Source: JBBCJT01 sp037190665 (GTDB lineage Bacteria > Pseudomonadota > Alphaproteobacteria > Acetobacterales > Acetobacteraceae). From it: a stretch of 10,283 bases of DNA. The DNA lies in contig JBBCJT010000064.1 in the NCBI GenBank assembly GCA_037190665.1, forward strand, positions 1-10,283, in the 5' to 3' direction. The notes beneath the pieces were generated by a model, which was given only the letters and a program-made list of their open reading frames with translations, did no database searches and had not been told where the DNA came from. Both the position numbers and the translations under genes were made by a program. Of this stretch, positions 1-4,355 are shown in pieces. Position 1 is the stretch's first letter, and each line of letters begins with the position of its first letter.

Positions 1-1425
1 TACATGATGAGCGACACGCTGGTCGCGCTCGACTGGGACATGAAGACGATCCGGCCGCTGCTCGCGGAAAGCTGGACCGTCAGCCCGGACGGCAAGCTCT
101 ACACCTTCAAGCTGCGCCAGGACGTGACGTTCTGCGACGGCCGCAAGATGACGGCCGAGGACGTGGCGTACTCGATCAACCGCTGGGTCGATCCGGCGAC
201 GCGCAGCCCGGTGCGCTGGCGCGCCGGCCCGATCAAGGAAGTCCGCGCCGTCGATCCCTACACCGTCGAGTACGAGCTGACCGAACCGTTCAGCGAGCTG
301 CTCTACCAGCTCACCCTGTTCTTCGCCTCGGTCGTGGACAAGGCGACGGTGGAGCGGCTGGGCGAGAATTTCGGCGTCCAGGGCTTCAACGGAACTGGGC
401 CCTATTGCTGGGTGTCCTGGACGCCGCGGCAGGATCTGGTGCTGCAGAAGCACCCGAACTATCGCTGGGGTCCGCCGCTCTACAGCAATCCCTCGCCGCA
501 GGTGGATCGCGTCATCTGGCGCATCATTCCGGAGGACAACACGCGGCTCGCCGCGCTGCAGACCGGCCAGGGCGACGCGACGCAGTACATCCCGCTGTTC
601 GCGCTCGACGGACTCCGGCGCGTTCCGACCGTCAAGCTGTCCAACCAGCCCAACTACTTCTGGGACTTCTTCATGGGCTTCAAGGTGGACAAGCCGGTGA
701 TGAATGACGCGGCCGTCCGCCGCGCCATCAACATGGCCGTGGACCGGGAGGCGCTGGTCAAGGCGTTCTTCTTCGGCCATGCGGCTCCCGCCTCGGGCTA
801 CGTGAACCCGGCGGTGCTCGACGGCGATGCCGAGCATGAGCAGATGATGCCGAAATACGACCCGGTGGCAGCGAACAAGCTGCTGGACGAGGCCGGCTGG
901 GCCCGCGGATCGGACGGCATCCGCAGCAAGAACGGCCAGCGCGCCTCCTTCCTGCTGTACGGCATCAACACCTCCGAATGGACGCGGATGAGCGAGGCGG
1001 TGCAGGCCGACCTGCGCCGCATCGGCCTCGAACTGCGCATCCAGCTCTTCGACGCCACGGTGGGTTGGGGCAAGCTCGCCACGCAGGAATTCGACGCCTT
1101 CGTGATGTCGTATCCCTACGTGACGGCGACCGACGCGATGGCGCTGTATTTCAGCAGCGCCAACCGGCCAACGCCCAACCGGATGAACTGGAACAACGCC
1201 GACACCGACCGCTGGCTGGCCGAGGCGAAGGCCGCGACCGATCCGGCGGTGCGGCGGACGGCGATGGCCAACGTGCAGCGACAGATGGCGCAGGAGAACG
1301 TGTGGCTGCCGCTGGTGCGCGAGCAGCTCTGGGTCGCCGCCTCCGCGCGGACCGAGGGCGTGCGCGCGCACGGCATCTACGGGATCGGGCTCTACAAGGG
1401 GCTCGACATCCGCCTCACGCGCTGA
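1..1425 (+). CDS. ABC transporter solute-binding protein, family 5 (peptide/opine type), 5' truncated
   Basis: This is the periplasmic binding protein of an ABC importer of the SBP_bac_5 family (DppA/OppA-like), which captures peptides, opines or similar solutes and delivers them to an inner-membrane permease. The frame is open from the first base, so the true start, signal peptide and first part of lobe 1 lie upstream; 474 residues remain. Family hallmarks are visible: LAESWTVSPDGKLYTFKLR near residues 21-39, a TAEDVAYSINR stretch near 51-61, GTGPY near 132-136, and VRRAINMAVDREALV near 240-254 (numbered from the first visible codon). The C-terminal end has the usual aromatic-rich closing region. 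Permease and ATPase genes are not in the window and may lie upstream. The downstream amidohydrolase suggests a catabolic substrate, but the ligand cannot be read from the sequence. Family is near certain; substrate is unknown. Confidence 0.93.
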   Translation, partial: YMMSDTLVALDWDMKTIRPLLAESWTVSPDGKLYTFKLRQDVTFCDGRKMTAEDVAYSINRWVDPATRSPVRWRAGPIKEVRAVDPYTVEYELTEPFSELLYQLTLFFASVVDKATVERLGENFGVQGFNGTGPYCWVSWTPRQDLVLQKHPNYRWGPPLYSNPSPQVDRVIWRIIPEDNTRLAALQTGQGDATQYIPLFALDGLRRVPTVKLSNQPNYFWDFFMGFKVDKPVMNDAAVRRAINMAVDREALVKAFFFGHAAPASGYVNPAVLDGDAEHEQMMPKYDPVAANKLLDEAGWARGSDGIRSKNGQRASFLLYGINTSEWTRMSEAVQADLRRIGLELRIQLFDATVGWGKLATQEFDAFVMSYPYVTATDAMALYFSSANRPTPNRMNWNNADTDRWLAEAKAATDPAVRRTAMANVQRQMAQENVWLPLVREQLWVAASARTEGVRAHGIYGIGLYKGLDIRLTR

Positions 1426-1432
1426 GGCATCG

Positions 1433-1458
1433 GGGGCGGCCGGCACATCGGCCGCCCC
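1433..1458 (+). terminator. Hairpin terminator after the solute-binding protein gene
   Basis: A perfect 10-bp inverted repeat, GGGGCGGCCG at 1433-1442 and CGGCCGCCCC at 1449-1458, encloses a 6-base loop and begins eight bases after the stop codon. The following bases (GTCGTCTTTCC) hold only a short, interrupted T tract, as is common in GC-rich genomes. It probably ends, or at least attenuates, transcription from the transporter gene before the amidohydrolase. The structure is seen directly; its activity is inferred. Confidence 0.72.
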
Positions 1459-1510
1459 GTCGTCTTTCCGGGCCCGGCAGCGGGCCATACGCAGGGCAGG
1501 GAGGCCGTCC

Positions 1511-2944
1511 ATGGCCGTCACGCTGATCAAGGATGCCGATGTCGTCGTGGGCTGGGATGCGGGCAGCCGCTCCCATGTCTACATGCAGGATGCTTCCGTC
1601 GCCTTCCGCGACGGGGTGGTCGCCTTCGTCGGCAAGGGATGGGACGGGGCGGCGGACGAGGTGATCGACGGGCGCGGCATGATGGTCATGCCGGGGCTGG
1701 TCAACATCCATTGCCACCCGTCGAGCGAGCCGATGAACAAGGGGCTGATCGACGAGATCGGCTCCCCCGGCCTCTACAATTCCTCGCTCTACGAATACAT
1801 GCCGATCTTCCGTGCCGATGCGCAGGCCGTGCCGCATTGCGTGCGCGTCGCGCTCAGCGAACTGCTGCTGTCAGGTGTGACAACCGTCGCCGATCTGTCG
1901 ATGGCGCATCCGGGCTGGCTCGACCTGCTCGCCGAAAGCGGCATGCGCGTCTGCATCGCGCCGATGTTCCGTTCGGCGCGCTGGTTCACCAAGAACGGCC
2001 ATGTCGTCGAGTACGAATGGGACGAGAAGGCCGGCGAGAAGGCGATGGGCGAGGCGCTGACGCTGATCGACCGCGCCGAGCAGCACCCCTCCGGCCGGCT
2101 GTTCGGCATGGTCGTGCCGGCGCAGATCGACACCTGCGCGGACACGCTGCTGAAGGAGAGCTTCGAGGAGAGCCGCCGGCGCGGCCTCGCCTGGCAGATC
2201 CATGCCGCGCAGTCGGTGGTGGAGTTCCACGAGATCACCCGCCGCCACGGGCTGACCCCGATCGGCTGGCTCGATTCCATGGGGCTGCTCTCGGACCGGT
2301 CGATCATCGGCCACGGCATCTTCCTGGACGATCACCCCTCCACGCGCTGGCATACGGAGACCGATCTCGACCGGCTTGCCGCCACCGGCACCACGGTCGC
2401 GCATTGCCCCACGGTGTTCGCCCGGCGCGGCATCACGCTGAAGGATTTCGGCCGCTACCGCCGCCGTGGCGTCAACCTCGGCATCGGCACGGACACCTAC
2501 CCGCACAACATGCTCGATGAGCTGCGGCTGGTCGCCTACATGGCGCGCACGCAGGCGAACGACCCGCGCACGATGACCACGACCGACCTGTTCGACGCGG
2601 CGACGATCGGCGGCGCGCGCGCGCTGGGCCGGGAGGATATCGGCCGGCTCGCGCCCGGCTGCCGCGCCGACATGGTGATGGTGGACGTGACGCATCCGAT
2701 GATGCGCCCGGCGCGCGACCCGATGCGCAGCCTGATCTACGCCGCGGGCGACCGGGCGGTGAAGGCGGTGTTCGTGGACGGCGAGAAGGTGGTCGAGGAC
2801 GGGCGCGTGCTGACCATGGACTACGTCGCCGCCGCCGAGGCGCTGAACGAGGCGCAGAAGCGGGTGGTCGCCAAGGCACCGCAGCAGGACTGGGCGCACC
2901 GGCCGGTGGAGAAGATCACGCCGCCGACCTTCCGCTGGTCCTGA
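1511..2944 (+). CDS. Metal-dependent amidohydrolase (chlorohydrolase / aminohydrolase type)
   Basis: This 477-residue cytosolic enzyme of the amidohydrolase superfamily resembles the TRZ/ATZ, cytosine-deaminase and guanine-deaminase-like members, which hydrolyse C-N or C-Cl bonds, often on nitrogen heterocycles. The fold markers appear in order: a small N-terminal beta-sandwich part, PGLVNIHCH with the metal-binding H67-x-H69, the third histidine H231 in QIHAAQS, H268 in IIGHG, and the catalytic aspartate D328 in IGTDTYPHN. The C-terminal AxxGGARALG and GRLAPGCRADMVMVD stretches (about 364-392) are typical closing motifs. The start is supported by AGGGAGG at 1497-1503, seven bases before ATG. 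Length is normal for the family. It lies downstream of the solute-binding protein but behind a strong hairpin, so it may have its own promoter. The pairing suggests import followed by hydrolysis of a small compound. Superfamily is certain; substrate is not assigned. Confidence 0.93.
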   Translation: MAVTLIKDADVVVGWDAGSRSHVYMQDASVAFRDGVVAFVGKGWDGAADEVIDGRGMMVMPGLVNIHCHPSSEPMNKGLIDEIGSPGLYNSSLYEYMPIFRADAQAVPHCVRVALSELLLSGVTTVADLSMAHPGWLDLLAESGMRVCIAPMFRSARWFTKNGHVVEYEWDEKAGEKAMGEALTLIDRAEQHPSGRLFGMVVPAQIDTCADTLLKESFEESRRRGLAWQIHAAQSVVEFHEITRRHGLTPIGWLDSMGLLSDRSIIGHGIFLDDHPSTRWHTETDLDRLAATGTTVAHCPTVFARRGITLKDFGRYRRRGVNLGIGTDTYPHNMLDELRLVAYMARTQANDPRTMTTTDLFDAATIGGARALGREDIGRLAPGCRADMVMVDVTHPMMRPARDPMRSLIYAAGDRAVKAVFVDGEKVVEDGRVLTMDYVAAAEALNEAQKRVVAKAPQQDWAHRPVEKITPPTFRWS

Positions 2945-2969
2945 CGCGGCGGCCGTCGGGGCAGGGGCG

Positions 2970-3359
2970 ATGCGCACGCTGGTCGCCGGACTGATCGGCG
3001 CCGTCGCCATCCCGGCGGTGGCGCAGGACACGCTGCCGCTGCGCCGCGGCTACTACGTGCGGGAGCCCTCCGCCTGTGCGCAGGCGTCCGCCGCGACGCT
3101 GTCGCTGTTCACCGGCCGTGGCTTCAACCCCGCCGATGCCGAGTGCCGCGTCACGCAGGTGAGCCGCGCGGGCAACGTCTTCACCATCCGGCAGGACTGC
3201 CGCGGGATCCGCGGCGGCCAATCCCTCCCGGCCGACATCGAGCGCATCACGCCGACGCCGTCGGGCTTCGAGCGTCTGGCAGGCGGGCAGGTGACGTCCT
3301 GGCGGTACTGCCCGCAGGCGCAGTTGCCCTCGCCCTGGCGGAGCAACCGCATCCAGTAA
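2970..3359 (+). CDS. Small secreted four-cysteine protein of unknown function (paralogue A)
   Basis: I do not recognise a named family. The 129-residue product begins with a signal peptide: basic R2, a hydrophobic stretch from L4 to P15, and an AVA-QD cleavage site after A18. The mature part is about 111 residues with exactly four cysteines (C36, C59, C77, C114), suggesting two disulfides in the periplasm or outside the cell. It opens with TLPLRRGYYV and closes with WRYCPQAQLPSPWRSNRI. It starts 25 bases after the amidohydrolase stop, behind a modest GGGGCAGGGGCG ribosome site, so it may be co-transcribed with it. The next gene is a gap-free paralogue of the same length with all four cysteines kept. 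There are no transmembrane segments after the signal peptide and no catalytic motif that I can see. It is a real gene by signal peptide and paralogy; its role is unknown. Confidence 0.85.
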   Translation: MRTLVAGLIGAVAIPAVAQDTLPLRRGYYVREPSACAQASAATLSLFTGRGFNPADAECRVTQVSRAGNVFTIRQDCRGIRGGQSLPADIERITPTPSGFERLAGGQVTSWRYCPQAQLPSPWRSNRIQ

Positions 3360-3443
3360 CGCCCGTTACGAAGGAGGACTGGCCGCCCGGCGGCGGCGGT
3401 TCTAGTCTTGATGGCGCAACGATCCTCGGGGGGAGGAAACGCC

Positions 3444-3833
3444 ATGCGCCGTCTCGTTCCGGTCCTGATCGCCATCATCGCCTTGCCCGCGTTCGCGCAG
3501 GAGACGCTGCCGCTGCGGAGGGGCTTCTACGTGCAGGAACCCACGCCGTGCGCGCGCGCCTCGAACGCGACGCTGAAGATGTTCGATGGGCGCGGATTCA
3601 GTGTGTCGCAGGCCGATTGCCGCATCACGCGCGTTCGCCGGGCCGGCAACGCCTACGACGTCCAGCAGGACTGCCGCGACATCCGCAGCGGTTCGCGCAT
3701 CGAGGGCGGCCCGGAGCGGATCACCCCGACCCAGACCGGCTACAACGTGACCTCCGGCGGCTACACGACGCGCTGGCGCTACTGCCCGCAGTCGCAGCTC
3801 CCGTCGCCGTGGCGGACCAACCGCATCTACTGA
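3444..3833 (+). CDS. Small secreted four-cysteine protein of unknown function (paralogue B)
   Basis: This is the tandem paralogue of the preceding gene. I count 76 identical residues of 129 in a gap-free alignment (about 59%). The start at 3444 is chosen over an in-frame TTG/ATG at 3408/3411 for three reasons: GGGAGGAAA at 3431-3439 sits correctly upstream; the signal peptide (R2 R3, hydrophobic L4-P15, cleavage AFA-QE after A18) then begins at residue 1; and the length becomes exactly that of paralogue A. Cysteines C36, C59, C77 and C114 match position for position. Blocks TLPLRRG, GRGF, QDCR, ERITPT and WRYCPQxQLPSPWRxNRI are shared, while the 81-90 and 101-110 regions diverge, as would exposed loops. 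It is predicted periplasmic or secreted. Function is unknown. The 84-base gap between the two genes has no clear terminator, so co-expression is possible. Confidence 0.88.
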   Translation: MRRLVPVLIAIIALPAFAQETLPLRRGFYVQEPTPCARASNATLKMFDGRGFSVSQADCRITRVRRAGNAYDVQQDCRDIRSGSRIEGGPERITPTQTGYNVTSGGYTTRWRYCPQSQLPSPWRTNRIY

Positions 3834-3879
3834 GCCCGGGGCGCAGGGCAGGGGGGCGGGTGGGGCCCTTCGTTCCCCC

Positions 3880-3908
3880 TCGAAATCCGCGCCGGGTTCG
3901 CCTATATG
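3880..3908 (+). promoter_or_regulatory. Candidate sigma-70-type promoter of ssrA
   Basis: TCGAAA at 3880-3885 (four of six matches to TTGACA) and TATATG at 3903-3908 (four of six to TATAAT) are separated by 17 bases, the ideal spacing. The element lies just upstream of the tmRNA gene and would place the first transcribed base near 3914-3916. The TATAT stretch stands out against the GC-rich surroundings. It is called from sequence match and position only. Confidence 0.5.
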
Positions 3909-3994
3909 GTCTGCGTCACCTCGGTGACTATGGCGATAAACGGTTCGTGGAATAAGCGTTGCGGACCCGGGGGCGGTACCCGGCGCCTCCACCA

Positions 3995-4023
3995 TTCGGC
4001 CCTGCTGTCATCGGGGTCGCGCG
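3995..4023 (+). other. Internal spacer of the permuted tmRNA precursor, removed on maturation
   Basis: These roughly 29 bases lie between the CCA of the acceptor piece (3992-3994) and the first G of the coding piece (4024). In known permuted tmRNAs this segment joins the two pieces in the precursor and is excised to give the mature 3' and 5' ends. The boundaries follow from the acceptor-stem pairing; processing itself is inferred from the family. Confidence 0.75.
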
Positions 4024-4107
4024 GGGGGCGAAATAGGCTCGACGCGCGCGGTAAAGACGGATCTTTTGCCCGGCATGGTTCCGCCGTTATCGGGCCATTT
4101 CACAAGT

Positions 4108-4149
4108 GCCAATGACAACAGCCGCGAGGCTGTGGCGCTCGCTGCCTAA
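4108..4149 (+). other. tmRNA proteolysis-tag reading frame, ANDNSREAVALAA
   Basis: Thirteen codons from GCC at 4108 through GCC at 4144, then TAA at 4147-4149, encode ANDNSREAVALAA. An alanine carried by the tmRNA is added in front when the tag is appended. The start ANDN is typical of alphaproteobacterial tags, and the C-terminal ALAA fits the ClpX recognition signal. The resume codon is preceded by CAAGT, comparable to the conserved bases before the resume codon in other tmRNAs. The tag has S-R-E where the Caulobacter tag (AANDNFAEEFAVAA) has F-A-E. Confidence 0.93.
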
Positions 4150-4331
4150 CAAAACTAGGTAAGCGCGGTCTGGAGGGGCACCGGGCAACAGAAGCCCCTC
4201 CGCTCGCCTCATACGCGAAAATCCGGCCGGGCCGTGACGCACCGGCAACGTCTGTAACCACGGCCGAAGCCGGGGAAACCCGATCAGGCCGGGGGCGACG
4301 TCGATCTGAAATGCGCACCGGCCACGGTGGC

Positions 4332-4353
4332 AGGGATCAGACAGAGGATCCCT
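4332..4353 (+). promoter_or_regulatory. Inverted repeat overlapping the ribosome binding site of the RTX gene
   Basis: AGGGATC at 4332-4338 and GATCCCT at 4347-4353 are perfect reverse complements around an 8-base loop, ending two bases before the chosen ATG (4356). The Shine-Dalgarno-like AGAGGA (4343-4348) lies partly in the loop and partly in the 3' strand of the stem. A hairpin here could reduce ribosome access. The repeat is seen; a regulatory role is a guess. Confidence 0.35.
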
Positions 4354-4355
4354 CC

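Larger units (their letters stand above)
3914..4203 (+). ncRNA. ssrA: Transfer-messenger RNA, circularly permuted two-piece form
   Basis: tmRNA rescues ribosomes stalled on broken messages and tags the unfinished protein for proteolysis. The gene order is permuted. The acceptor piece comes first and ends with CGCCTCC-A-CCA (3984-3994). A spacer of about 29 bases follows, then the coding piece beginning GGGGGCG at 4024 and continuing with AAATAGGCTCGACG. The two acceptor strands form seven pairs (4024-4030 with 3984-3990), with a G-U at the third pair, the alanyl-tRNA synthetase identity element. The T-arm stem is CCGGG/CCCGG (3967-3971/3979-3983). Segments 3956-3962 and 4040-4049 can form helix 2. 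A likely first pseudoknot precedes the tag: CCCG/CGGG at 4069-4072/4091-4094 and ATGG/CCAT at 4075-4078/4095-4098. After the tag, an 8-bp stem (4172-4179/4194-4201) probably belongs to pseudoknot 2. Identity is very strong; the outer ends (3914, 4203) are estimates. Two-piece tmRNA is known from alphaproteobacteria. Confidence 0.95.

Noticed and set aside
1871..3031. 386-codon open frame on the - strand
   Set aside because: It is antisense to the amidohydrolase, whose metal-binding residues are all in place; composition is typical of a GC-rich reverse-frame shadow.
3371..3378. AAGGAGGA, a perfect-looking Shine-Dalgarno sequence between the two paralogues
   Set aside because: No ATG, GTG or TTG occurs at a suitable distance; the next in-frame starts at 3408/3411 are about 30 bases away, and the downstream gene has its own good site at 3431-3439.
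3850..3880. G-run and C-run pairing after paralogue B as a terminator
   Set aside because: Several short alternative stems of 4-6 pairs are possible, none stable or followed by T residues, and the region runs into the ssrA promoter candidate.
3906..4115. Small + strand reading frame of 69 codons
   Set aside because: It lies across the tmRNA gene, where structure explains the sequence, and no ribosome site supports it.
4230..4265. Inverted repeat GGCCGTG / CACGGCC after the tmRNA, considered as a terminator
   Set aside because: Only seven pairs with a loop of about 22 bases and no T tract; too weak to call. No clear terminator was found between ssrA and the RTX gene.
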